The notes under the pieces are model-generated. The model did not search any database and was not told the origin of the DNA. It was given only the letters and a program-made list of their open reading frames with translations. The position numbers and the translations under genes were made by a program. Shown in pieces: positions 30,446-38,645 of a stretch of DNA of 40,241 bases. The stretch lies in contig NZ_NHSF01000048.1 of NCBI RefSeq assembly GCF_016653295.1, positions 1-40,241 on the forward strand. The letters are read 5' to 3'. Positions within the stretch are counted from its first letter, which is position 1. Every line of letters begins with the position of its first letter. The stretch comes from Halochromatium salexigens (GTDB lineage Bacteria; Pseudomonadota; Gammaproteobacteria; Chromatiales; Chromatiaceae).

Positions 30446-31739
30446 CGAACTCATCCAGCCGCACCTCGAGATAGGCCTCGTCGCGCAGACGCTGCAGCCA
30501 CAGCTCCTTGGCCTCCTCGGCCTTGCGCATGCGCAGCGCGTCCTTGGCTCGCAACCGCAAGAGTTCATCGGCGGTGTCCTGCTCGCGCCGCTCGTTGACC
30601 TGCAGGATGTGCCAGCCGAAGGGGCTTTCAAAGGGTTGGCTGATCTCGCCTGGCGCCAAGTCATCCATCTCGCGCTCGAACGCGGGCACGGTATCCCCGG
30701 GGTTGACCCAGCCGAGATCACCGCCGTTCAACGCCGATCCGGTGTCATCGGAATGCGAGCGCGCCAGGGTCGCGAAGTCATCGCCACCGACGATGCGCAT
30801 GCGTAACTGCTCGAGGCGCCGTTTCGCATCCTGATCGGACACCACCTCGCTGGTGCGGATCAGGATGTGCCGGGCCTTGGTTTGGGTCACCGGCTTGGGC
30901 GTGTCGCCCTTGATGTCGCTGACCTGGATGATGTGAAAACCGCTCGGGCTGCGAATCGGGTCGGTCAGTTCTCCACGCCCCAGGGTCTGGGCCGGGCGTA
31001 CCGCGAGGCTTGGCACCTCATCGAGCGGGAACCAGCCCAGATCGCCGCCTTCCTGGGCGCGGCCACCATCGGAGTTGGCCCGCGCGAGGCGCGCGAAGTC
31101 CTCGCCCTGGCGCAAGCGCTTGACCAGCCCCCTGGCCTTGTCGCGCGCCTGCTCGACCTGCGCCTGGCTGGGGTCCTCGGGTAAGGCGATGAGGAGATGG
31201 CGCAAGCGCACCTCGTTGCGCGTGATCAGGCTGTCGCGTTCGGTTTCGACGAAGCGCGCGACCTCCTGTGTACTGACGTTGATGCCTTTGACGATCTCTT
31301 CCTGTTGCAGGCGCGAGGTGATGATCTGGCGGCGCGTATCCTCACGGAAGTCATCGAACGAGACGCCATTGGCCTCGAGCGCCGCACGCAGTTGCATCAG
31401 GTCGAGGCCGTTGCGCGCGGCGATGCTGGTCAGGGCTTCGCTCAGCGTGGCCTCATCGACCTCGATGCCGATGGTCTGCGCGCGCTGCATCTGCAGGCGC
31501 TCGAGGATCAGTTGCTCGAGGACCTGTTCCTCGAGCGTGTCGGGATCGGGGATGGGCGCACCACGCGCTTGCAGCTCCGGGATGAGCAGATCGATCTGCG
31601 TGTCCAGTTCGCTCTGGACGATGACGTCATCGTTGACCACGGCGACGATGGCATCCAGGGATTGCACCTGCGCCACGGCGTTGCCACACAGCATGCAGGC
31701 CGCCCAGAGCAGCAGGGCGTTAGTCGACTTGATAGCCAT
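30438..31739 (-). CDS. surA: Periplasmic chaperone / peptidyl-prolyl isomerase SurA
   Basis: 433 aa, close to E. coli SurA (428). A signal peptide (residues 1 to about 23, LLLWAACMLCGNAVAQ) leads into the N-terminal chaperone domain (VNDDVIVQSELD). Two parvulin domains follow, beginning at RLRHLLIALPED and KARHILIRTSE, each with GGDLGW and a closing GFHIIQV / GWHILQV. It escorts outer-membrane beta barrels such as LptD across the periplasm to the BAM machine. ATG 31739 is preceded by GAGAG. The first 20 bases overlap the end of lptD, coupling chaperone and client. Confidence 0.94.
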   Translation of the reverse strand: MAIKSTNALLLWAACMLCGNAVAQVQSLDAIVAVVNDDVIVQSELDTQIDLLIPELQARGAPIPDPDTLEEQVLEQLILERLQMQRAQTIGIEVDEATLSEALTSIAARNGLDLMQLRAALEANGVSFDDFREDTRRQIITSRLQQEEIVKGINVSTQEVARFVETERDSLITRNEVRLRHLLIALPEDPSQAQVEQARDKARGLVKRLRQGEDFARLARANSDGGRAQEGGDLGWFPLDEVPSLAVRPAQTLGRGELTDPIRSPSGFHIIQVSDIKGDTPKPVTQTKARHILIRTSEVVSDQDAKRRLEQLRMRIVGGDDFATLARSHSDDTGSALNGGDLGWVNPGDTVPAFEREMDDLAPGEISQPFESPFGWHILQVNERREQDTADELLRLRAKDALRMRKAEEAKELWLQRLRDEAYLEVRLDEFDD

Positions 31740-34167
31740 AGATCTCTCGTTGCAAGAAACGATCGACGGAGTTGCCAAAGGCGCCGAGGCCGGCAAGCTC
31801 CACTTGTAGCATGACCGACGTGCTCGCGGCGCTGTCGGCGCGGTGCTTGGAATGGCGCCCGAGCACGCGCACCTTCCAGCAGCATTGCCCGAACTCGAGA
31901 CCGGCGAAGGCGTCGCTGGTTTCATCGGTCTCGAGCGAGTAGAGCCAGCGCCCGACGACATTGACTTGCTGCGAAACCGGCATCTGAAAGGAGAGATCGG
32001 TGGCCTCGAAGCGGTTATCGATGCTGGTGCCACGATCATACCGATAGGCCAGGTTGAGCAGGCGTTTGGTCTGCGGCTCTCGGTAGCGGAGCTGGAGGGT
32101 GCGCCGGCCCCATTGATCGTTGTCTTGCGCCGGGTCCCACTCGAGGCTCGCGCGCCCGTGCCAATGCGCGAACAAGTGCGCCGCGAGTTCACCGGCGATC
32201 GGCGACTCGGCGTCGATCTGCGTCGGTCGGCCGATCTGCACGCGGCGATCGGCGAAATAGAGGATGCGGCCCACGCTCAAGCGCAGCATTTCCTCCCCAG
32301 TGCGGGCGTTCAGGAAACGCGAGCTGAGGGCGGTGGTGAGCTGATTGGCATCACCGATCCGGTCGCGGCCGGTGAACCGATTGGCGCGGAAGAGATTGGC
32401 AAAATTGAAGGTCAGTTCTGAGCTGTCGAAGACCGGTGTCGCCGACTGATCTTCATAGGGGGTGTACAGATAGTACAGCCGTGGCTCCAGGGTCTGGAGC
32501 GCCTGCGTGCCGAACCAGTTGGCCTCGCGCTCGAACACCAGCTTGCCGTCGACCTCGAGGGTTGGAATCGTATGGCTCGGCGAGGTCGGTTGCCCCTTGG
32601 CGGTGTTGGCCAGGTCATAGCCGCTGAGGTTGAGCGAGAGCCTGGGGATCAGGTGTCCATAGCTGCGCCGCAGCGGCAGGCTCAGGCTCGGTTGCAGCGC
32701 GAGGCGCTGGCCGTAGACGATGTGGTTGTGATCGAAGTAGTCGTACTCGGCATTGACGCGGGCGACGAGTCCATTGTCGAGCGTGACGGGATTCAGATCG
32801 AACAGCACCTGGGGCAGGCGACCATAGGGCCGCTGCTCTGGGGTGATCTCGGGATCGACCGTCTGATAGCCTTCGAGCGCGGTCTGCAGCGTCCAGCCCT
32901 GACCGAGATAGGTGGCCGTTGCCCGCTGCAACAGCCGCCGGGTGCTGGTGATATCGAGCCCATTGCCGAAATCCTCGAGATAGCGCTCATCGGAGACCGC
33001 GCTGAACTCCACCTGCGTATGGACGCGCTCGAACCAGGTGCCGGCCTCCTCGAGGTTCAGTGCCCAGCGCGCGCCGTTGCCCGCGTACTTGGCATCCTCC
33101 GGGATGATCTCGGCCTCGATGCGACCCTCGTCGTGGCCGGTGAGGTAGCGCAGCTCGGTGCCCATGAGCAGGCCGCGCTCGCTGAGGAAGTGCGGCGAAA
33201 TCGTCGCATCCAGATTCGGCGCGATGTTCCAGTAGTAGGGCACCACCAGCTCGAGGCCGCTCTCGTCCGAGGCGCCAACGGTTGGGATCAACAAGCCGCT
33301 CTTGCGCCGATCGTCGATCGGAAAGCGCAGATAGGGGGTATAGAGCACTGGAACCCCCTTGATGCGCAGACGCGCGTCACGCGCCACGCCGATGCCCTTC
33401 TCCTGATCGAGCTTGAGTCGCGAGGCCTTGAGCGACCAGGCATCGCTGCCCGGCGGACAGGTCGAGTACACCAAGCCCCGGTAGCGTGTCTGGGACGGAT
33501 TCAGCACTTCGGCGAGATCGGCCGTGCCGCGCAGATTGGTGCTGTTGGAGAACCGATAGCGGACGTGTTGCATCCGGCCCTGCTGGGTCTCGAGGTTGAG
33601 CAGGGCGTCGTCGCCGATCATCCGCAGACCCGGGCGCTCCATCAGCGTTTCGCCGGCGCTCGTGATGTTGCCGGTGTTGCGATCGTACATGAGCCGGTCC
33701 GCTGTCACCCGCTCTTGCTCGCGGCGCACATCGACGCCGCCACTGAGGATGAGGATGTCGGAGTCGCGTTGGTAGGCGACGGCCCCGGTCTCGATGTCGA
33801 TCGGGGTCTCCGGGGCCAGTGGCGGTGCCATGGACGCCGAGCCGAGCCGCGCGGGCCGTGGTCCGCAGAAGGTCCAGTCCAACCCCTGATGCAGACGCGC
33901 TTCGCGCTCGCGCGGAGACTCATCATCGCGCGCGGACGCCAAGGCCGTGTCAGCGACTGTCGCCGCTGTGTCCATCGGCTGCTCGCGCACGGCAGGCTGT
34001 TCGCGCACGGCGGAGCGCAGTTGCGAGGCCGGTGCTGGTGCTGGAGTCGCCGATGTGCGCGCCTCGAACCGCTCTTGCGCCAGCGTCTGGGCGAGGCACT
34101 GACCGGGCGCCCAGAGCAAGAGGGTGGTGGCCCCCGCGAGGATTCGTCTGCGGTCCAGAGCGGTCAT
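31720..34167 (-). CDS. lptD: LPS-assembly outer-membrane protein LptD
   Basis: 815 aa. A signal peptide (ILAGATTLLLWAPGQCLAQ) and a variable Thr/Ala-rich linker lead to the N-terminal jellyroll (AVAYQRDSDILILSGGVDVRR). The C-terminal 26-strand barrel region includes VPVLYTPYLRFPIDDRRKSG and LEPRLYYLYTPYEDQ, family landmarks. Cysteines match the four of E. coli LptD that form the two essential disulfides: one in WTFCGP, one in YSTCPPG, and the pair in FGQCCWK. LptD with lipoprotein LptE inserts lipopolysaccharide into the outer leaflet. ATG 34167 is the start. It heads the lptD-surA-pdxA operon; a terminator-like hairpin lies about 40 bases upstream. Confidence 0.95.
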   Translation of the reverse strand: MTALDRRRILAGATTLLLWAPGQCLAQTLAQERFEARTSATPAPAPASQLRSAVREQPAVREQPMDTAATVADTALASARDDESPREREARLHQGLDWTFCGPRPARLGSASMAPPLAPETPIDIETGAVAYQRDSDILILSGGVDVRREQERVTADRLMYDRNTGNITSAGETLMERPGLRMIGDDALLNLETQQGRMQHVRYRFSNSTNLRGTADLAEVLNPSQTRYRGLVYSTCPPGSDAWSLKASRLKLDQEKGIGVARDARLRIKGVPVLYTPYLRFPIDDRRKSGLLIPTVGASDESGLELVVPYYWNIAPNLDATISPHFLSERGLLMGTELRYLTGHDEGRIEAEIIPEDAKYAGNGARWALNLEEAGTWFERVHTQVEFSAVSDERYLEDFGNGLDITSTRRLLQRATATYLGQGWTLQTALEGYQTVDPEITPEQRPYGRLPQVLFDLNPVTLDNGLVARVNAEYDYFDHNHIVYGQRLALQPSLSLPLRRSYGHLIPRLSLNLSGYDLANTAKGQPTSPSHTIPTLEVDGKLVFEREANWFGTQALQTLEPRLYYLYTPYEDQSATPVFDSSELTFNFANLFRANRFTGRDRIGDANQLTTALSSRFLNARTGEEMLRLSVGRILYFADRRVQIGRPTQIDAESPIAGELAAHLFAHWHGRASLEWDPAQDNDQWGRRTLQLRYREPQTKRLLNLAYRYDRGTSIDNRFEATDLSFQMPVSQQVNVVGRWLYSLETDETSDAFAGLEFGQCCWKVRVLGRHSKHRADSAASTSVMLQVELAGLGAFGNSVDRFLQREIYGYQVD

Positions 34168-34206
34168 GCGTTCGGTGAGTGATTACGGTCGCGGCGAGCA
34201 GTGAAC

Positions 34207-34254
34207 AAAAAAGGGCCAGGCGCCATGCCGGGCGCGCTCTCTTGCGCCACGGCC
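34207..34254 (-). terminator. Intrinsic-terminator-like hairpin in the lptD leader
   Basis: Read on the minus strand, GGCC-gt-GGCGC (34254-34244) can pair with GCGCC-t-GGCC (34223-34214) around a 20-base loop. One C and then six Ts follow (34212-34207). This is the shape of a rho-independent terminator about 40 bases before the lptD start. No minus-strand gene lies just upstream, so it may attenuate lptD transcription or stop antisense transcription leaving the amgK region. The long loop lowers confidence. Confidence 0.45.
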
Positions 34255-34416
34255 GGCAAAATCGGTGTAAGGTCGCACATCCGCCGCAGCGCGGCAAATT
34301 CAGGCGCCTTCGGCTCTGCCGACAATCTCTGGCGCCACTGGGCAGCGAGCGCCTGTGTCGAGGCCAGCAGCGTCCTGCATGGGGGCCAACAGCGTTTGAT
34401 CAGTGAGGGGGGCAGT

Positions 34417-35439
34417 GTGGCGGACGAACGACAGGCGCTCTTAGCGCATTGGCTGGCGCAGGAACTCGGCGAGGGCGTCGGGCCGCTGGTGCCGGCATCG
34501 GCCGATGCAAGCTTTCGTCGCTATTGGCGCTTTGCCGCTCAGGGGCGCACGCTGATTGCGGTCGACGCGCCGCCTGAGCACGAGGATAGCGCTCGTTTCG
34601 TCCGGCTGGCGCGCGCGTTTTGCAATGCCGGGCTGAACGCGCCCGAGGTGCTGGCCGAGGATCTTGCACGCGGGTTCCTCGTCGTCTCCGATCTGGGCCG
34701 GGAGACCTATCTGAATGCGCTGACAGCCTGTCAGGCGTCGACGTCGGTGCCGGTTTCAGCTCGGGCCGACGTGCTCTATGGCGACGCGATCACCGCGCTG
34801 ATCAAACTCCAGCTCGGGCTGTCGACCGACGGGCTGCCGGTCTATGACGCGGCCTTCCTGCGCCGCGAACTCGACCTGTTCCGTCAGTGGCTGCTTGAGC
34901 GGCTGCTGCGGGTCGAGCTGTCCGAGGGCGAGAGTCGGGATCTCGAGGACCTGTTCGCTCAGCTCATCGACAACGCACTGGAGCAACCGCGCGTTGCCGT
35001 GCATCGCGACTTCCACAGCCGCAACCTGATGCTGACCGAGGTCGCCAATCCAGGCATCCTCGACCTGCAGGACGCGGTGTCGGGGCCGCTCACCTACGAT
35101 CTCGCCTCGTTGTTGAAGGACTGTTACCTCGCCTGGCCGCGCGAGCGCGTGCTGGGCTGGCTCGATGACTACGCCGAGCAGGCGTATGCGGCTGGGTTGC
35201 TGGGGGAAACCGATCGGCCCGAGCTCGTGCGCTGGTTCGAGCTGATGGGGGCGCAGCGCCATCTCAAAGCCGCCGGCATCTTCGCCCGCTTGGCCGTGCG
35301 CGATGGTAAGCGCGGCTATTTGGCGGACCTTCCTCGTACCCTCGGCTATCTAAGCGAGCTTGGATCGCTCTATCCCGAGCTACAGCCGCTGGCGAGACTG
35401 ATCACTCAACGGCTCGTCCCGCGCTTGAGCGCGCGATGA
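34417..35439 (+). CDS. amgK: AmgK-type sugar kinase (anomeric MurNAc/GlcNAc kinase)
   Basis: A 340-aa member of the aminoglycoside-phosphotransferase fold. DASFRRYWRF opens the nucleotide-binding lobe, LIAVDAPPEHED is the strand with the family's DAPP motif, AVHRDFHSRNLML is the catalytic Brenner loop, and GILDLQDAVSGPLTYDLASLL holds the Mg2+-binding Asp. This pattern is typical of AmgK, which phosphorylates cell-wall MurNAc or GlcNAc at C1 in the fosfomycin-bypassing recycling route. Position divergent to lptD is the same as in Pseudomonas, but the usual next gene, murU, is missing. I chose GTG 34417 because GAGGGGGG precedes it closely; the frame is open back to 34201 without conserved sequence. 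Its end overlaps purD by 34 bases tail to tail. Confidence 0.83.
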   Translation: MADERQALLAHWLAQELGEGVGPLVPASADASFRRYWRFAAQGRTLIAVDAPPEHEDSARFVRLARAFCNAGLNAPEVLAEDLARGFLVVSDLGRETYLNALTACQASTSVPVSARADVLYGDAITALIKLQLGLSTDGLPVYDAAFLRRELDLFRQWLLERLLRVELSEGESRDLEDLFAQLIDNALEQPRVAVHRDFHSRNLMLTEVANPGILDLQDAVSGPLTYDLASLLKDCYLAWPRERVLGWLDDYAEQAYAAGLLGETDRPELVRWFELMGAQRHLKAAGIFARLAVRDGKRGYLADLPRTLGYLSELGSLYPELQPLARLITQRLVPRLSAR

Positions 35440-36785
35440 CCGATATCGCGCCGGTAGAAGGCGTCCGCAAACTGAATCTGCTCGGCGCGTGCGTAGGCGT
35501 TGGCGGCGGCCTCGCCGATATCGGCGCCGAGCGCGGTGACACAGAGCACGCGGCCGCCGTTGGTGAGCGTCTGCTCGCCATCTCGTTTGGTGCCGGCATG
35601 GAAGACCTTGGCCTCTTGCTCGCCCGTGTCCGTGCGTGTGCCTGTGCCTGTATCCGTGCCCGTACTCATGCCAATATTCGCAGCGCTAGTCTCCGCCTTG
35701 CTGTCGCAGTCGCGAGCGGCATCGAGGCCGCTGATCGGATGGCCTTTGGCATAGTCGCCGGGATAGCCACCGGCAGCCATCACCACCCCGAGCGCGGCCT
35801 GATCGCGCCAGCGGGCTTCGACCTCGGGCAGTCGCCCACCGGTCGCGGCCAGGCACAGCTCGAGCAGGTCGCTTTCCAAACGCATCAAGATCGGCTGGGT
35901 CTCGGGATCGCCGAGACGACAGTTGTACTCGAGCACGCGCGGCGCGCCATCGGCACCGATCATCAGCCCCGCGTAGAGGAAGCCGACGTAAGGCAGGCCC
36001 TCGGCCCGCAGCCCGGCGACCGTCGGCTCGATCACCTCGCGCATGATCCGCTGCTCCAAGGCAGGCGTCACGATGGGCGCGGGCGAGTAGGCGCCCATGC
36101 CGCCGGTGTTCGGGCCGCGATCGCCCTCGTCGCGCGCCTTGTGATCCTGCGAGGTGGCCAGCGGTAGCACCTGCTCGCCGCTCACCAGCACGATGAAACT
36201 GACCTCCTCGCCGAGCAGCTTGTCCTCGATCACCACCCGTGCGCCTGCCTCGCCGAAGCGGCCCTGACCGAGCATCGCCTCGACCGCGGCACGCGCTTCA
36301 GCGAGCGTCTCGGCGACCACCACGCCCTTGCCGGCGGCCAAGCCATCGGCTTTCACCACCACCGGCGCGCCGACCTGGTCCAGATAGGCCAGCGCCTGCT
36401 CGCGCCCCTCGAACGTCCGATAGGCGGCGGTCGGGATGCCGTGGCGCTGCATGAAGGCCTTGGCGAAGTCCTTCGAGCCCTCAAGCTGGGCAGCCTGCTG
36501 CGAGGGGCCGCAGCAGCGCAGGCCAGCGGCGACCAGCGCATCGCTGACACCGGCGACCAGCGGTGCCTCCGGGCCGATGAGGCAGAGATCGATCTGCTGG
36601 TCGCGGGCGAAATCGATCAGCGCCTCGGCGTCGGTCGGGTCCAGATCGACGTTCTCGACCCCGGTTTCGACCAGGGTGCCGCCATTGCCGGGGGCGACGA
36701 AGACCCGCTCGGCCTGTGGCGATTGGGCGATCTTCCAGGCCAGGGCGTGCTCGCGGCCGCCGGCGCCGATGATGAGGGTATTCAT
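35406..36785 (-). CDS. purD: Phosphoribosylamine-glycine ligase
   Basis: 459 aa, about 30 longer than usual. It makes glycinamide ribonucleotide from phosphoribosylamine, glycine and ATP (purine pathway, step 2). MNTLIIGAGGREHALAWK opens the N domain, GPEAPLVAGVSD and GPSQQAAQLEGSKDFAK follow, VVVKADGLAAGKGVVVA is the ATP-grasp lid, GPNTGGMGAYSPAP and VLEYNCRLGDPETQ form the active site. The excess length is a low-complexity insert (about residues 370-400, STGTDTGTGTRTDTG) in the C domain just before KVFHAGT. Catalytic residues are untouched. ATG 36785 matches the family start; no ribosome-binding site is evident. purH, its frequent partner, is not in the window. Confidence 0.93.
   Translation of the reverse strand: MNTLIIGAGGREHALAWKIAQSPQAERVFVAPGNGGTLVETGVENVDLDPTDAEALIDFARDQQIDLCLIGPEAPLVAGVSDALVAAGLRCCGPSQQAAQLEGSKDFAKAFMQRHGIPTAAYRTFEGREQALAYLDQVGAPVVVKADGLAAGKGVVVAETLAEARAAVEAMLGQGRFGEAGARVVIEDKLLGEEVSFIVLVSGEQVLPLATSQDHKARDEGDRGPNTGGMGAYSPAPIVTPALEQRIMREVIEPTVAGLRAEGLPYVGFLYAGLMIGADGAPRVLEYNCRLGDPETQPILMRLESDLLELCLAATGGRLPEVEARWRDQAALGVVMAAGGYPGDYAKGHPISGLDAARDCDSKAETSAANIGMSTGTDTGTGTRTDTGEQEAKVFHAGTKRDGEQTLTNGGRVLCVTALGADIGEAAANAYARAEQIQFADAFYRRDIGHRALKRGTSR
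35623..35670 (-). repeat. Eight degenerate hexamers inside purD
   Basis: Plus-strand units CCCGTG, TCCGTG, CGTGTG, CCTGTG, CCTGTA, TCCGTG, CCCGTA, CTCATG run without gaps for 48 bases. On the coding strand they give alternating Thr with Gly, Asp, Arg or Ser. The hexamer period preserves the frame. The repeat lies in a surface loop of the C domain, judged by its position before the conserved KVFHAGT strand. Confidence 0.8.
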
Positions 36786-36991
36786 AGGGTTTCTACCGCA
36801 TTGAGGGTGGCTGTCTCGTCTTTCGCCCGTCTTCGGCGGTGTTGTAGGACGAGCGGTCGAGGCAAAATCATGACGACGGATTCTAGAGCCATCATGGGCG
36901 CGGCGCGAGGGTGCGACGGCGATGAAGGCCATCGGCTCGGCCGTGAAGAGCGCCCACTCGTCTGCTAAGGTCGACGGAAGTCGTCTCGATA

Positions 36992-36997
36992 TATACT
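36992..36997 (+). promoter_or_regulatory. Possible -10 box upstream of manC
   Basis: TATACT (within GATATATACTC) lies 62 bases before the manC start in the 274-base gap between purD and manC, the longest gene-free stretch here. I see no good -35 match 16-18 bases upstream, so this is a weak call. The remainder of the gap holds only short open frames without ribosome-binding sites. Confidence 0.3.
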
Positions 36998-37059
36998 CTC
37001 GCCGCTGACAGCGGTGCGGGTGACGCGCTCGCTCCATTGATCGCCATTGAGGAAATGCC

Positions 37060-38553
37060 ATGCACCTGCAGCCCGTGATCCTGTCTGGAGGCTCCGGCAC
37101 CCGGCTCTGGCCGCTTTCGCGCGAGGCCTACCCGAAACAGTTCCTGCCGCTGACCGGCGCCAACACCCTGCTGCAGGACACGGCGCTGCGCCTCGATGGC
37201 CTGGTCGAGGAGCATCCGCGCTTAGGGGTCTTGCCGCGCGATCCGATCGTGGTCTGCAACGAGGCGCATCGATTCCTGGTGGCCGAGCAGATGCGGCTGA
37301 TCGGGCGCACGCCGGCGGCGATCCTGCTCGAACCCTTCGGTCGCAATACCGCGCCCGCGCTCACGCTGGCCGCCCTGAGCGCGGTCGCCGCCGATGACGA
37401 TGACCCGATCCTGCTGGTGGCGCCCGCCGATCATGCCATCGCCGATGGCGAGGCGTTTCGCCAGGCCGTTGCCGATGGGGCGGTGTTGGCAGAGCAAGGC
37501 GCCGTCATCACCTTCGGCATCGTGCCGGCCAAGCCCGAGACAGGCTACGGCTATATCCAGCAGGGCGAGGCGCTCGCCAACACCGATCTCAACGGCGCCG
37601 CCTATCGCCTGCACGCCTTCGTCGAGAAGCCCGAGCGCGCCACCGCCGAGCGCTATCTGAGCAGCGGTGAGTATCTCTGGAACAGCGGCATCTTCATGCT
37701 GCGCGCCTCGCTCTGGCTGACGCTGATCCGACGTTTCCGCCCCGAGATCGCCGAGGCCTGCACGGCGGCGATGGACGCGGTGCGCGGCGATGGCGCGTTC
37801 CGCCGGCTGGATGCCACCCTGTTCAAGGCTTGCCCCAGTGATTCGATCGATTACGCGGTGATGGAGCGGCTCTCGCAGGCCGAAGACATTTCCGAGCATC
37901 CGGCGATCGTCTTGCCGCTCGCGGCCGGTTGGTCCGATGTCGGCGCCTGGTCCGCGCTCTGGGAGGTGCGCGAGCAGGATGGTGATGGCAACGTGCTCGA
38001 TGGCGATGCCTTCGTGCATGAGTCACACAACAACTTGCTCATCGCGCAGAGCCGGCTGTTGGCCGCGGTCGGCGTCGACAACCTGATCATGGTCGAGACA
38101 CCGGATGCGGTGCTGGTCGCCAATCGTGAGCGCGCGCAGGATGTCAAGGCGGTGACCAGGTTCCTCAGCGAGGCGCAGCGCAACGAGCACCGTCATCATC
38201 AGCGGGTGCATCGGCCCTGGGGCGCGTTCGAGTCGATCACCATGGGCGGGCGTTATCAGGTCAAGCGCTTGACGGTGAAACCCGGCGAGGCGCTGTCGAT
38301 GCAGATGCATCATCATCGCGCCGAACACTGGGTGGTGGTCTCCGGCACCGCCAAGGTGACCAATGACGACAAGACCTTCCTGCTGACCGAGAACCAGTCG
38401 ACCTATATCCCGGTCGGCACCACCCATCGGCTCGAGAATCCGGGCACCATCCCGCTCGAGATCATCGAGGTGCAATCCGGCAGCTATCTGGGCGAGGATG
38501 ACATCGTGCGCTTCGACGATCTCTACGATCGTGGCGGCGATAGCGGCTGCTGA
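37060..38553 (+). CDS. manC: Mannose-1-phosphate guanylyltransferase / mannose-6-phosphate isomerase
   Basis: A 497-aa bifunctional type II enzyme (ManC/AlgA/XanB class) that makes GDP-mannose for surface polysaccharides and can also interconvert fructose-6-P and mannose-6-P. The nucleotidyltransferase domain has LSGGSGTRLWPLSREAYPKQ, EPFGRNTAPALTLAAL, APADHAI and FVEKPE. A C-terminal cupin (about residues 385-490) has RPWGAFESI, VKPGEALSMQMHHHRAEHWVVV with metal-binding histidines, and ENQSTYIPVGTTHRLENPG. GAGGAA lies about six bases before ATG 37060. It stands alone; no manB/algC or glycosyltransferase is adjacent. Confidence 0.94.
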   Translation: MHLQPVILSGGSGTRLWPLSREAYPKQFLPLTGANTLLQDTALRLDGLVEEHPRLGVLPRDPIVVCNEAHRFLVAEQMRLIGRTPAAILLEPFGRNTAPALTLAALSAVAADDDDPILLVAPADHAIADGEAFRQAVADGAVLAEQGAVITFGIVPAKPETGYGYIQQGEALANTDLNGAAYRLHAFVEKPERATAERYLSSGEYLWNSGIFMLRASLWLTLIRRFRPEIAEACTAAMDAVRGDGAFRRLDATLFKACPSDSIDYAVMERLSQAEDISEHPAIVLPLAAGWSDVGAWSALWEVREQDGDGNVLDGDAFVHESHNNLLIAQSRLLAAVGVDNLIMVETPDAVLVANRERAQDVKAVTRFLSEAQRNEHRHHQRVHRPWGAFESITMGGRYQVKRLTVKPGEALSMQMHHHRAEHWVVVSGTAKVTNDDKTFLLTENQSTYIPVGTTHRLENPGTIPLEIIEVQSGSYLGEDDIVRFDDLYDRGGDSGC

Positions 38554-38645
38554 GCCGGCGCGCTCGCTGACGCGTCGAGCCAAGGCGCTGGCCGCGCCGG
38601 CCGGCTTCGGCTACTATCGCGGGCTTTTGTCAGCAGGGCACCAGC

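Noticed and set aside
32572-34182. 536-aa open frame on the plus strand opposite lptD
   Set aside because: LptD is certain on the minus strand by motifs and cysteine pattern; the opposite frame has no recognisable domain.
34201-34416. 72-codon N-terminal extension of amgK
   Set aside because: No family member has such an extension, and GTG 34417 with a GAGGGGGG site fits better.
36869-36967. Possible 32-aa peptide in the purD-manC gap
   Set aside because: No ribosome-binding site, no hydrophobic or conserved pattern, and chance frames of this length are common at this GC content.
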